Numbered from the stretch's first letter, positions 33,065-46,648 are shown. The stretch: DNA of 64,000 nucleotides from Paraspadella gotoi (GCA_051294375.1 CM119267.1:5006619-5070618); one strand, 5' to 3'. Program-made: numbers and translations. Notes: generated by a model from the letters alone, not told the origin.

Positions 33065-33593
33065 GAGAGAGGGAGAAAGAACGAACTTGCCCGTAAACTG
33101 TGTCATTTGGTGAAAAAATCGAGGGTTGAAATCGGATCCCTCGTTTTTCGTCCGTGAAAGAAAAACCTTTTTACAAATCTTTTTTTTTTTTTCGTTTTTG
33201 TCAAGAAAACTCATGAATTGTATACATTGAAATTTTAATTTAGATTTCAGTTGAATATCTTTTTTGAATCAAGATTGAAAACAAATATATAACCATTATA
33301 AACGCATTTCCTTTCATGGATTTCGTAACGAAAGTTTACTCGGCGAATCGGCTCATTTCACATAATCATAATCACTTTACTTTTTTCTTCTAATCGCGTT
33401 TTCATAAACGTAACTTTTTTTTCGCGAAAAACTGCATTTATTTTTGTGTTTTTTTTTTTACAAATTTTTTTGCCGAAAATTTTGACGTCGAGGAAAAACT
33501 CCGCCATTTTTTTTCTTTCGCCAGGGTTTTTTTTCCGCGCAATTATAAAAATCTGAATCGGAATTCTTTCGATGATAAAATTCTCAAAAAAAA

Positions 33594-33624
<31 letters not shown>

Positions 33625-33726
33625 AGAGAGAGAGAGAAAGAGAGAGGAGGAAGAGAGAGAGAGAGAGAGAGAGTCGTTAAAAAGAAATGGCGAGAAGAGA
33701 GAGAAGGAGAGAGAGAGAGAGAGAGA

Positions 33727-33774
<48 letters not shown>

Positions 33775-34306
33775 CCAGTTATTCATATTTTGTGGATTTT
33801 TTCCGGTGATTATGGTTTTTTCTCAAGACTCGCGGCTTTGGCTTTGAAACACTCCCCCCCCCTCCAGATCTCGATCTAACGCACTTTTAGAGCCAGTGCC
33901 GCGAAAATGTGCCTGTAAATCGTATACCCTAAAACTATTTTTTTTCTCTTTGAAAGTCAATATAACCAACTTCATTAGACTTTCCCACGTTCGTTCAGTC
34001 TACCCGGTTAACCTTACCCGTTTTTTCCACCCGTTAAACTCACCAGAATCTTAAACTGTCCTCGTCCCTCGAGACCCAACGCCTTATCTTTATCGTTTTT
34101 CTCCTCTCTCACCTCTCTCGGCCTTCCACATCCCACGACATCGACTCCTCTTCACCCCACCCTCTCCACACCCCACCGCCCCCTTCAACCGCCCCGAATC
34201 TATTTCCATTTTTGGCGAAATCGAGTTTCTTTTCTCTCACGAAATTCGAGGCAAAAGTCGGGAAAATTAGAAAATGATCGAAATAGAGAGAAAGAAAGAG
34301 GGAGAG

Positions 34307-34347
<41 letters not shown>

Positions 34348-34372
34348 GAGAGAGGAGAGAGAGAGAAAAAGA

Positions 34373-34397
34373 NNNNNNNNNNNNNNNNNNNNNNNNN
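34373..34397. other. assembly gap, 25 N
   Basis: Falls inside a GA array of copy 3. Confidence 1.
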
Positions 34398-35180
34398 AGA
34401 GAGAGAGAGAGAGCAGTAAACTGATCCTTTTCTTTCGCTTTTGAATAATCGAAAGGCTCTTTTTTTTGCGGGGGGAACAGAGGTCAAGTAAATCTGGGGC
34501 GTGAGATAAGTTAAAAGAGGGCGGGCTGGGACCAGGCTGGGTAGCGGGTAAGTTTGAGTGGTCTACCGGCCTTCGATTCTGATTTTTTTTAGGGGGGGAA
34601 AAGAAAAGTGGGTTTTGACTTCGGCGTTGTTGACCGACGTCGACGGAAAGATAAGAACTTGATTCGGCGAGAGAGTGAGGTCGAACCGACCTTTAAGTTG
34701 GTAAGTGCGATTAAGACTGAAAGTTTGTTATCGGATCGACTCTGATGACGAAACATTTACTTAACTTTCTTAATTGCTTGCTCTACTGATTACTTAACTA
34801 TTTTGATGCACGTAACTTAGTTACATGCTCAAACTTTTCCTTTCATGAATCAGATGAAAGATCTGAAAGGATTATAGTTTAGGAAATAAGTTTTATAAAG
34901 TTTAATAAAATAAGTTTATAAAATAAAATAAAATTGGTAAAAGGATTTGACCGTATTGTCTGGGATTCCAATGACCGGTATTATTCTAATAATAATAAAG
35001 AGTTTTAAACATTATAACGTCATCACTACATTTAAATTTATTTTGACGTACGTAACGCGATTCCAAAATAATTTTCCTATTTTTATGTGAGAAAATCGAA
35101 AGTGAGAAAGTCAGCCCATTGGATCTTTTTTCTCTGACATCTTTTCTATTTCCTTGACCTCCTCAATCCCCCGCTGAGAG

Positions 35181-35314
<134 letters not shown>

Positions 35315-37144
35315 CTTCTTCCGTCACCCTGGCTAAGTCATCCGACTCACGGAAAAACAAGAAAAAAAGATTCCAGATTTTTTGTCTTAATTCTCCGGAA
35401 TTTTTTGCAAAATCGGTCGAAATCTAGGATCTAAGCTAAAATCAGGGCTTGAATCAAGAACTCGGTGTTTGAATCAGAGTTGGAATCAATTCGCATGATA
35501 GATTTTTAATTAAGAAAACAAAATTGTATTCAAAAAATTTTTACCGCTTTTTTTTTTCAAAATCTAAACAAAAGCACGAAATGAAATTTTTGGCTTTTCT
35601 GATGGCTTAATTAAGCGTTTGTTTGCATTAAATAAAATAAAATTAAATCCATTCTATTCATAATTTAATCCTCCTTTTTTCTTCAAAGTGTTCTTTTTTT
35701 TCCCCTTTTTTTTTTCCATAAAACCTCTCCCGACCTCTGCCGTGCCGATTTGTCTACATTAAGACAAAAGGGAAACCTCGAGTCTTTCCTCCGCTGGAGT
35801 CCAATTATTCATTATGGGATAACAAGAGAAGGAAAGAGTTTGAGAGGACGGGGTCGTGAAGTGGGAAATGTCAGGGTGAGTGAGATGGGAACTTCAGTGG
35901 GAAATGATGAATTCGGCGAGTGATCGGACAGCGAGACGGACGAGGAAGATGGAAAAAAGTACAGTCGGTCAGCTAGCCAATTCTGTTAAAATTACTGACA
36001 GCCAGATACAGCGAGTGGGAAACGGGGTTTCCCAACTTTACGACGGTGAGGTAAGGCGAGGCTGGGGATTTGGCGGGGATCAAAAGAGAGGGGAATGGAG
36101 TGGGGATCAAATCCGAGGTGAGGTCGTCGCGGATTTCTCTTTCGATTCGACATTCGGGAGAACCTTTCCTTTCGCCTGACTTACCCTCGTTTCCTTTTCC
36201 TTTCTCCCTCAGGTGAGATCGGGGTGAGGGAGACTTTTCCTTTTTTTTTTCTTTTCCTTTTTTCATATCTCGGGTCGTTTCTCAATAAATAAGAGCGGAA
36301 CGGTCGTCTTGAACGCCGATCGATTTTCATGACGAGAAATAAATGATAGTTTCAGCAATAAATCTATTAATAAATGATATATCGATGATAAATTTCTCAT
36401 GTCGATCCGAGACGTTTCCATAATTCTTCAACTACCCCACCCCCATTTTTTTTTACCTTTTCTTATCCCATCTTTTCTTCCACTTTTGTTTATTGTTTAT
36501 CCCATTTTTCTCCCTTTTATCCTTTCCTTTAGTTTTTCTCTCCCCCCCTTTTTTTTTCTTCCCTTCCCCCTTCCTTTTTTTCCTTTCTTCCTATTTCCTT
36601 TATTCCTTTATTCCTTGTTTCGGTTTTTCCTTTGGCTTTTTCCCGATCGATCCCTTTTTATATTCAAAACAGAAATGAATTTCATCAACGGACGACGACG
36701 ACGACGACGAGGACGACGACGATGACGACGTCGACGATGACGACGACGATGAAAAAGATTCTAACAAGGAAATGTTTACAACCACGTATTGCGGAAAGGT
36801 GACAAAGATGACGTTGACGACAATCATAATCTAAATGATGACAAGGACGACGCCGACAATGATGACGAAGACGAAAAAAACACTCTTTACAATGTACACG
36901 TCATATAGAAGAAATGTGAAATTAGGCCAAAGAAAGTAGATATGAATTGCCTAAAACATGATGAAAAAATATGCTATGATGACATCCACAAAAAATAGCG
37001 AACCTGACAAGTGACAACAATGATGATGATGAATGATCACGAATGTCATGAATGTCATCATGAATGATGAAAATGACTAGGATGACGTCGACGAAAAAAA
37101 TATGGCGAACCTGACATCGACGAATATAAAAAAACTTAAGAAGA

Positions 37145-37186
<42 letters not shown>

Positions 37187-38009
37187 AGCAAGGACGTGAG
37201 ACAAGAATATAAAAAAGGGAAAAGTCGAAAGAAAGAAAGAAGAGAAAAAGGAAAGAAGACCGGAAGATGGAATCGTGACGCCGCGTGGCGAGAGCCGGCA
37301 TCCTCGTCGCCATGGAGACACGAATACGACTCGTGAGACGTTCGTGGGATTACGAGAAGCTCACGAGTTGTCGTCGTCGTGGTCGTCGTTGTCGTCGATG
37401 TCGGCTTGGGTCTCGTTTTTCTTTCCTCCTTTCCGGAATGTAAGCTCGTCTTGAGCTCTGTGAATTGTCTCGTTGCTTTTGCATGTTGAAAATGAAAGTT
37501 GCAAAATTGCTTGTTTCGCTATCATTATTTTTTTTAGATTTAGAATAACTATTATTTATAATTTTATTTATTTATTTATTTTATATTATTATGGATTCGA
37601 AAAGCACTGATTGGCCAAGATCGGACTTGCCAATCAGCGAAATCGAAAAAAGTATGTAACATTAAAAAATCTTTATAAAGATTTTTTAAAATATACGAAG
37701 TAATAGCAAACTAAATAATAATAATAAATAATTCTCGTCATTGACTTTACTTTGCGTGGACTAAATTCAATTCTTTAATCAAATCAGTTGCCATTCAGAC
37801 TGGGAGAATCTTGAAAGCAGACCATCTGGCAGAATGGAAAAGATTGCGACGAAAGTTCGTACAACATGCAGTCGCTAATACTAAGAAGGAAAAAAATCTT
37901 TCCTTCGGCAGCCGAATTCTATTTTTTTTTAAAGAAAAAAAAATGAATAAAAATTATGGCAAAGGAAAAACTTTCTAAAAAAAAGGGAGACAAATAACGA
38001 GAAATGGAG

Positions 38010-38733
38010 AGAAAAAAAAATTGTCGGGAAAAGATGAAAAATTGAGGAAGAGAGAGAGAAAAAAAAATTATGGGAGGAAAAAGGAGGAAAGGAAAAAAGA
38101 AAAGGAAAAAGAAAAGAAAGAAAAAGGGAGAAAAATTATGGGAGGAAAAAGGAGGAAAGGAAAAAGAAAAGGAAAAGAAAGAAAAAGGAAAAAAATTATG
38201 GGAGGAAAAAGAAGGAAAGGAAAAAAGAAGAGGAAAAAAAGAAAGAAAAAAAATATGGGAGGAAAAAGGAGGAAAGGAAAAAGAAATGGAAAAGGAAAAG
38301 AAAGAAAAAGGAAAAAAATATTGGAGGAAAAAGGAGGAAAGGAAAAAGAAAAGTAAAAGAAAGAAAAAGGAAAAAAATTATGGGAGGAAAAAAGAGGAAA
38401 GGAAAAAAGAAAAGAAAAAAAAGAAAGAAAAAAAAATATGGAAGGAAAAAGGAGAAAAGGAAAAAGAAATGGAAAAAGAAAAGAAAGAAAAAGAAAAAAA
38501 ATAATTATGGGAGGAAAAAGGAGGAAAGGAAAAAAAAAGGAAAAAGGAGGAAAGAAAAAGAAAAAGGAAAAAGAAAATAAGGAAAAAGAAAAAAAATTAT
38601 GGGAGGAAAAAATAAGGAAAGGAAAAAAGAAAAGGAAAAAGAAAAGAAAGAAAAAAATTATGGGAGGAAAAAGAAGGAAAGAAAAAAGAAAAGAAAAAAG
38701 AAAAGAAAAAAGAAAAGAAAGAAAAAGAAAAAA
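38010..38733 (+). repeat. 58-bp polypurine tandem array (copy 3)
   Basis: The clearest version of the array. The ATTATGGGAGG-like core recurs near 38067, 38136, 38195, 38255, 38319, 38376, 38436, 38511, 38597 and 38658. Confidence 0.85.
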
Positions 38734-39368
38734 ACCCGACATCTCGCCGTTAAGAGGAAAGAGAAGAGAAAAAAATAAATAATTCAAACAGAGATTAGAA
38801 AATGAAAGGGAAGCTTTGCGACAATAAGCGAGCAGAAGCGGGTGGGGAGTGGAGAAGAGGTGGTTTAGAGTGGTATGGGGGTTTAGGTGAGGTTCGGAAG
38901 GGGGGGTCAACGGGGCGGTGAGTGGTTTGAGTCAAAAGGAAGATGGGATGTGAAGAAAAAAAACGTGAGGGGTCACAATGAGGAGGCGAAAAGGTTAAAT
39001 AAAGAGGAATATGAAGGATCGGGAAGATTTATTGTTGACAAAGATGACAAAGATGACAAAGGAGGAAAAAAAGAAATAGAGAGAATGGAAGAAGAATTTA
39101 AATAGAGAAACTGTGGGAGAATGTATAAAAAAGAATAAAAAAAGAATATTACAAATTTGGCAAAAGAGGTAAAACAGTAATACAAAATAGGAAATATATG
39201 CATGCAGAAATGTGAATAAAATTAAATATTAAAGAATAAGAAACTAGTGGCTTGACTAAACAAGTCGACGGTGATGAGGTTAAAAAAAGACAAAAAGAAA
39301 AAAAGTTAAAAGGAAAAAAAGATGAAAACAACTGGAGGCGGTGTAACGTGAAATTTTAAAAAAGGAGG

Positions 39369-39369
<1 letters not shown>

Positions 39370-39430
<61 letters not shown>

Positions 39431-39452
39431 AACAGAGAGAGAGAGAGAGTAG
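39370..39452. repeat. (GA)n microsatellite
   Basis: GA array of about 80 bp in copy 3. Its counterparts are 18605-18670 and 27163-27236. Confidence 0.85.
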
Positions 39453-40809
39453 AACACGCAAACGGTTATTTTTTTTTCATTCGCCGTTGGAAACTGGAAA
39501 GAGATGGAAAAAAGTTTTGTCGCCTCGTAATTTTAATATTCATAAAAAATTTTTTTCAATATTCATAAAACGAATGGATATTAAAAACAATTATTGCGTC
39601 GAAGTGATTTTAATGATTTTAAACCAAAGACCAACGACACCCTGAGTTGATAATGATTTGGTTCGCTCGTTTTGCTCATAAGTGATATTAAACCAACGGT
39701 TTTCTCTAGTTTCAACTCCTTCATTATCATAGGCGAGTCTTTTCATCCTTTTCTGATTCAATAGCATCATTTTTTTTTCAAATCGCTATTCCTGACGCTT
39801 AACTTACCCGGTTTCACCATCATTCTTCACGCATTTCCCTCATCGACCTGACTTAGCTCCCTTTTCATCTTCTCCTCAAAATGATATCGTCATTCGCTTT
39901 GAAAACCTTTTCTCGGAAATGCGAGAGAGTTTCTCAGAAACGCGGTCGAGATGTGAAATAAGTTGCTTCCTCGTAGAGTGGCTAGGGTGTTGGCCGTAGG
40001 GAGCTGGGAGTGACGTTGGTGTCTGGTAAATCGTAACAAATACTTTAAGCTCTTTTTTCTTATTAAAGTTTCCTTATTACTCTGGAGAGTTTTATATAAA
40101 CGAAGGAACAAAGAATTAAAACCAACAAAGGGTTAAGTAGTTTTGCTTTTCGACAGGGTCATAAACCCCAATTCAGTTGCATTTTACGTTTTTAACTTAA
40201 AAAACTTAAAAAATACGTAAAAGAAAAGGAAGAAAGAAATAAAAAAGAAAAGTAAACTTATCTCTGATTCGAAAAGTGTTTTTTCTTTTTTTCTTCTCCC
40301 CCCACATTTTTTTGGGGCGAAACGAATTTTGTAGAAAAAACGATTGACGAATCCAATTCCCAGTTGGAATCGAGAGAAAGACGGAGGGGGGGGGAGTGAA
40401 AGGTTTAGCGTGAAAGCGAGGGTGGCTGTGAATGTGAGGAGTGAGGCCGAGTTGGGGCGGAGTTCCTGTGAAGTTGAGACTCTAATCGTTTTAAGTTGTG
40501 ATGTGAATCGTAGTCGGGTTGGGTTCACGAGGAGGGGAGGTTTCACGAGGAGGGGAGGTTTTCGGTGAGAGAGGACCAGGATGTGAAGTATTTGGAGTGA
40601 AGAGGTTAGGGTGATTCCAGAGGGAAGGTAGGGTGATTCCAGAAAGAGGGTAGGGTGATTCCAGAGGGAGGGTTGGGTGATTAGCGAAAAAGAATTAAAA
40701 TCAATTACTCGAGTTTTTTTTTTCCTACGACACCCTACTAATTAAAGTGGAACCGAAAAAGAATTGGGGGAACGTTTCCTTCTTGTTCCATTAAGTGAGG
40801 AGAGTGAGT

Positions 40810-40888
<79 letters not shown>

Positions 40889-41318
40889 TTCTTCTCTTGT
40901 TCTTTATTTTTCTTTTTGATACAAAGAATGAGTAGTAAAAACCAGTATCGGAAAAATTGTTTTTAAAAAGTAGATTAGTCTTTTATTAATAAGATTGACT
41001 TACTCTACTATTTGCAACTACTATACAAAACAGTTAAATTAATGTAATTTAACATTCATTCGTGTACCCGTATGCGATTCATAGACTTAAAAATAAATGA
41101 ATTCTAGATATTTATGAACAAACATATTTAAAAAGAAGTCGTACATACGCAACCATAAAAAAACTCATACTTGGAGTTTTTGTGTTTTCTTTTTTTAGTT
41201 TTGTGTTTCTTTTTTCTTCCGGTTGTTTCGTCGAATCCTAATTGAGTCGCGACGACGAAACGAGGGAAACTTTTAAAGTTTCCACGAAACATTTTTTTTG
41301 TTGGAGTTTTAACTAAAA

Positions 41319-41364
<46 letters not shown>
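41319..41364. repeat. (TCG)n trinucleotide repeat, pure
   Basis: Fifteen uninterrupted TCG units close to the right end of copy 3. Confidence 0.9.
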
Positions 41365-41365
<1 letters not shown>

Positions 41366-41424
41366 ACGTCGTTATTATCCTCAGTCTAAGTCATTGTAAG
41401 TCTTCAACTACATTTAAGTCGAAA

Positions 41425-41838
41425 GAAGTTAATCAAGGTTGTTTCTATTTCATTATCAAAACTCGTAACATATTTTAAATTTTTAAAGAGCCACGCCATA
41501 GAAATAAACGTTTATTTACGTTCATTTTCACGTAAAATCTCACCTTTTTTCACTATTTTTTTTTCCTTGAGATAATTTGTTGTAACAATTCTATTTTCGG
41601 ACCAAAATTTTAAAAGAAAAAGCGAAAACGAAGGTCGAAAAGACATTAAAGTTTCACAAATCAACTTTAGGAAAAAAAAAAAGGAGAAAAAAAAATAGTG
41701 TTGCCCTTGAAAACAGTTTTTTTGAGTTGGGAATAAATAACTTCCGCCTAGACTGTCTTCGCCTTTCTCCCTCTCTCTTTCTTTCTCTCTTTCTTTCTCT
41801 TTATTTTTTTCTTCTCCTTGTTTTTTGGTCTTTTTATA
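41425..41838. other. unique right flank of the block
   Basis: AT-rich DNA with a TTCTTTCTCTTT run at 41765-41815. No gene is seen. Confidence 0.5.
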
Positions 41839-42190
41839 GTTACGCCGCGAGTACTCGCGGAGAAACTCTATAAGTCACTTTTCGGTCGGTCTGTCGGTCG
41901 GTCGGTATGTCTGTCCGTCGTTCTGTCCCACTTACATTAAAAATATATATAATTTGCTTATAGTTGGTTGTTCATTTGTTAAGACAGGAAAAAAAACCTC
42001 AAATCTAAGGGACTGCTAGCGCCGCCTTCAGGAAATCCTAAAACTAAAAGGAATAATAGACTGAATGCAGTACATGTCATAAATGCAAGGACTAAGAAAA
42101 TTTTTTTTAGTCATATCATGTCATGTCGTGTCATGTCAGACACATAAAAATAAAGTTACTGCGGCGCAACACATTGGAATCACCCTTCTT
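41839..42190 (+). repeat. dispersed repeat family A, copy 2
   Basis: Second copy of the element in intron 2 of the secreted-protein gene (8471-8816). The hairpin is here a perfect 14-bp palindrome, CGCGAGTACTCGCG. GGGACTGCTAGCGCCGCCTT is conserved exactly. An insertion of A-run DNA (near 41986) and base changes throughout show true divergence, unlike the big block. Confidence 0.8.
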
Positions 42191-43000
42191 TTTTTTTAGC
42201 TTTTTGTTTTTCTCGTTATATTCTCTTATTTGGTCTTAATTTTTTTTTCCCCCACCGTCTTTTGTTTCTATTTTGTTGGCTTCGTCGCTTGGCCGCGTCT
42301 TTCCCCGATTTTATTTCGTCTCCATCTCATTTGGCGCTGATCTTTTCTTTCTCTCTCTCAATGGCTTCGTTGATACCTTTTGTCCATCGATTCATTTTCT
42401 TTGGTATCTTTTTTGTGATATTCTTTATCCCTTGATTTTTAGTCGTAAAAAAAACAAAGGAATAGGACGACGAAAAATAAAATAAGACGACGACGATGAC
42501 GACAACGACGACGACAACGACGTCAATGGATCCGGCGAAGGAAACGAAAACGAGAAAGAATGTTTTGATTTTTCCGTCGAATTCGCGTTTATCTTCCTTC
42601 CAGTCCTTAACGGCCTATACCGCCCCCCCTCTCCCCCCCACTTCCGCCCTCTATCGACGCCCCACACTTTTTTTTTCTCTCTTCCCGCTTTCCCTTTCCT
42701 TCGTCTACTTTTCCTTCGTCTACATTTCCTTGCTTTTCCCCTCTCCCTTTATTTTTCTTTTCTTTTTTCTATTGTTTCCTGTCTTCTTAATCTTCGCGCG
42801 GGCAAAAGAGATTCCTTGCATCCTTTCTTCCATCTTTTTTTCTTTCCTCAAACGTTTACTCATTCACCTTCCTACCTACCTACAACACATCTAGGGAAAA
42901 ACTCAGGGATTTCTAGGGGCAAAAATCAAGATGAGATTTTATTCTGGGAAAACTAAGGAAATCTAAGTATATTTATAGCTGAGAAGAGTGATTTGAACAA
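42191..43000. other. intergenic, CGA triplets and pyrimidine runs
   Basis: T-rich DNA, a CGACGA run at 42482-42520 and pyrimidine-rich DNA at 42600-42780. The 132-codon frame starting near 42496 is driven by the triplet and pyrimidine repeats. No gene is called. Confidence 0.5.
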
Positions 43001-43021
43001 TTCCAATGATTCTGCAAGCTG

Positions 43022-43052
43022 ATTGGTCGATCCCGGTTCCATCTCGACCAAT
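43022..43052. repeat. inverted repeat with ATTGG/CCAAT arms
   Basis: ATTGGTCGA at 43022-43030 and TCGACCAAT at 43044-43052 are perfect reverse complements 13 nt apart. They could be paired CCAAT-box-like sites or a small stem-loop. Confidence 0.45.
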
Positions 43053-43630
43053 AAGGATTCGGCGATTCCATTCCCGCGGATATTGCCCGAGTCTTTGATC
43101 CGATTTGCTTTTGGTGACTCGATAATCCTGCGATTTTTCTCTTTTTTTCTATCTTCCTCTCCCATTTCTCATTCTTTCTTACCTTCCTCCCTCTTTCTGT
43201 CTCCTTCTCTCCTTCTTTCTCCCCTCTCACCAGGCTCCCTTACCTTATTCCTCTTCGGACCTCACCTTATCTCATCCCTCTTCTCCCCCTCACCCACGAA
43301 AGGAGAGAGACGAATTTTCTTCGGTTAAAACGCGTTTCGTCTCCCAGGAATTTTCTAGACTCTTTTTCCTTCCTAACGCGACGAGACTAAATTAACTCTC
43401 CAGTTTCATTAGTATTTAATGATAAGGAAAAAAGTTGCTCATTTTAAAGAATTGTTGTTGTCGTTGTTATCGTCGTTGACGCCCGATAGAGTTACGCCGG
43501 CGACGACGCAAAAGAAAACAAAGACAAAGGGGCGTCGCCGTAGACGAGCGGCGCCGCCGAGAACAAAAAATAGCGGCTAAAAAAAAGAGCAACGTAAAAA
43601 CAAACTCGGCGATGGAAGGCCTTTCTTCTT

Positions 43631-43632
<2 letters not shown>

Positions 43633-43687
<55 letters not shown>

Positions 43688-43694
43688 TCTCTCA
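43633..43694. repeat. (CT)n microsatellite
   Basis: CT run of about 60 bp within GC-richer DNA. Confidence 0.9.
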
Positions 43695-43960
43695 ATTTCG
43701 GGCGGCGACGGGCGGCAAGCGGCGGGCGACGGAAAGTTTCCTTTTTCCGCCGCTAGGGTCGCGGTTATTTCCTTCCGCCGATGGTTATTGACGCCATAAC
43801 GCGCCACGAGGCGCCACGAAGCGCCGCCTGCCGGAAACCGCTTTTATGCGCGCCATAAAGGAACGTCGGGTGGCGAGACCTGGAAGGCGCGAGATGGCGT
43901 TGAGAACGGCGCAGAGATGGCATCCGAGAAGGGAAGTGGCAATTCGATGGCAATTTAAAG
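43695..43960. other. GC- and CpG-rich island
   Basis: High CpG content against AT-rich surroundings, with a GCGCCACGA direct repeat at 43801-43825. Both strands have open frames of about 60 codons but neither looks like a known domain. It may be a CpG-rich regulatory region or an unrecognised exon. Confidence 0.35.
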
Positions 43961-44903
43961 CGCGAGGAAGGTGGCGATAAAAAATATTGAGACTGTAAAA
44001 AGAAAAATCTACTGGGAAGATTTGTTACAAAATTTCGTTCACCCCTTCCGTCCTCCCACAGTTAATTGGGTCCTAGAGTTAATTGGGAAGGTTGCGTGAA
44101 ATATGGATCGGACTTGTCGAGAGCCAAATGCGAAGTAATTAAGCGGTTACGAACTTGAGAGAGAGAGAGAGAGAGAGAGCGTGAGCGTGAGAGAGCGAAA
44201 GCTCATAACCGGCGTGACATCGTGAAAAACGATCTCACGGAAGCGAATTGGCGGGATGTTGGGGGCGAAGGGGGGGGGGAGGTGGAGTGGAGGTGTGAGA
44301 AAAAGGGAGTTGGGTGTTTTAGCGATTCACGGAATGAAAAGATGCGAGATTGGATGCATCTTAATTTCATTTCACTCTTGCCACTCTCAGTTGGACTTTC
44401 GAGTTTCGCCGCTTTTATTTGTTGCAGGAGAAAACAATCGTTGTTTTGTTTTGTTTCGTTTTGTTTATTTATCTTTTTTGAGTTAGAGTTTTGTGGCTCT
44501 TGCTGTTGCTATAATCATTTGCGGGAAAATATAATCTCATCTTTGTAAAGAGATTTACTTACCCCCTAAACTTGTACAATTTTTTTCCCTTTTTCTTTCG
44601 TGTCATCGCAAAAACAAAAAAAATCACCATCACAAACACAATAATAACCAAAACAACGACGACGACGACGACGACGACGATAACGCCATCTTTGCCACCA
44701 CTTGACGACACTTCTTCAGTTTAACAAGACAAAGTCAAAGGAACATTAAGCAACTGTTCAAAGCTGCCACGTCGCACCCTCTCAATGGCGCTCTCCAAAT
44801 TTTCAACACAACGCCTCAGTTGACGCCACCAAGCACCGTTTCCTTTTTCCACTACCAAGCATTCCCCGACCTTATCGCACCTAACACGTCCCCCCACGCC
44901 CCC

Positions 44904-44924
44904 CACGTGGCTCTTTTGACGTCA
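44904..44924. promoter_or_regulatory. E-box CACGTG next to CRE TGACGTCA
   Basis: CACGTG at 44904-44909 and the full palindromic CRE TGACGTCA at 44917-44924, 7 bp apart. The pair resembles a bHLH plus bZIP site, but no gene starts nearby. Confidence 0.3.
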
Positions 44925-45091
44925 GAGACGAAATTTCGCGGAGAAAAAGAAAAAGTTAAATCGATGAGAAAGAATCGTAGTTTATGCGCATATTTTTACT
45001 CGATGCAACCCGCGATTCTAAGCCTAAGGTTTTTGGGTCGGTCCGTCTATTAATTTATTTTAAAAAGCGTCGAATATATTTATTGATATAT

Positions 45092-45186
45092 GAAATTGGT
45101 ACAACCAATATAACAATTTTCCATTCATTTAATAAATAATCTATTTTGCCCATGACTTTGAACAGGCTTAGGTGCTTTAAGGTATA
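45092..45186 (+). repeat. dispersed repeat family B, copy 2
   Basis: The best preserved copy. It starts with the perfect hairpin ATTGGT-ACA-ACCAAT, then CCATTCATTTAATAAATAA and GAACAGGCTTAGG. Confidence 0.7.
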
Positions 45187-45357
45187 AGGCATAATGTGTT
45201 TATTTGATTAATGAATAATGAAATTATAAGAATATTTATTACATAAAAGGAAACTGTAGCGCGACTGTAGCGCCTCTCGCGTCCACTTTAACTCTATATC
45301 ACCTCTCTCACCATTCTCTCTCTCTCTCTCTCCTTCTCTTCATCCTCTATCTCTTCT

Positions 45358-45395
<38 letters not shown>

Positions 45396-46290
45396 TTCTT
45401 CTCTCACCTATCACCAGCATTCTCCTTTTTTTTTTCACGCAAGATTTTCGGTCGTGATTCATTTATCACCCGCAAAAAAAGGAGAGAGTGAAATCGCGAT
45501 GTCACCTTTTTTTGAAAGAGATGGAATTTTATGCCGATTCCATTATTGAGATGTTTTTATCAGACGATGTTTACGATGGCTGGTGAAATAGATGTATTTG
45601 TTCGTTGTGAAGTTTTTGTTAATAGTAATACATAATAAGTTCAATACGAATTATTAAGTCCACTGTGGACGGAAATTTCGTTATATCTCCGACGTACTCT
45701 CGAATGGTATTCAGTAAATACACTGTGATTTTAACCCTCAGGAATCTTCGATCCGAAATATCGAAATTCGTTTTTACTCACGATTCACACTCTCTTCTCT
45801 CTTTAGCGAGACGTAGTCCTCTTTCTCTTCCTCGTAATTCTTAACTTGATATCACGAGCTCGTTTTTCTCTAATGCATTTTTTGTCCTGTGATTAATTAT
45901 CGATAAAAAGACTCACGCTATTTGCCTTGTAAATAAAGTTAACCAGCGAAGCAAAACAATGAAAACCAAAGTAAAGGATAAAACAAAGCGAAAAAGTATC
46001 TCGGTAATATATAATATATATATCGGTTTTTTAAACATACTGTAAATTGTTTTCTCGCCTTGACTTTGGATGTAGTTCTTATCTAGTATCTACTCTTTTT
46101 CAATTTCCGCCCGAAAACAAAACGAAACAAAATATAAAAGTTTTTAAAATCGCGTAAAAATCCATAAAGCTCTCTTTCCTTGGCACGTGCGCCATTGTAT
46201 CGCCAGTTTTGTGCGAAAAGCGTTTAAAATCGCGCATAACCTTTTGCGTCGGTTCGCTCGTTAAATGTTCGAGGCCATTAATCCTCAGCA
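45187..46290. other. AT-rich intergenic DNA
   Basis: Holds a CT-rich patch (45315-45412). A minus-strand 63-codon frame at 46100-46291 has no visible domain. No gene is called. Confidence 0.5.
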
Positions 46291-46599
46291 AACGTGCGTC
46301 TCTCTTCTCTTCTTCCTTTTTTTTTTCTTTTCTTTTCTTTTCTTTTATTTTCCTTTCTAATTTCTAGTAGTTCCCACTTCTCTGTTTTTATTTAACCCTT
46401 TTTCCCTTTCGTCTATTTCTAATCAAGCTTCTATGTCCTCTCTTTTCCTCTCTATACCATTTCGAACCTTTCTTTCCTCTCTTTTCTTCTCTCTATCAAA
46501 ACATGCCTCTTTTCCTTCACTTTTCTTCTCCATTTCAACTCAATCCTATCTTTTTTCATTTCGTCGTCATTCCCGAGTTTGATCGAAAAGAAATTGACG

Positions 46600-46606
46600 T
46601 CTCATG

Positions 46607-46648
<42 letters not shown>
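46600..46648. repeat. (TCG)n trinucleotide repeat
   Basis: Sixteen TCG units. A second, shorter TCG/TTG run lies at 46768-46800. The long frames here are triplet-repeat artefacts that also run through a gap. Confidence 0.85.
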
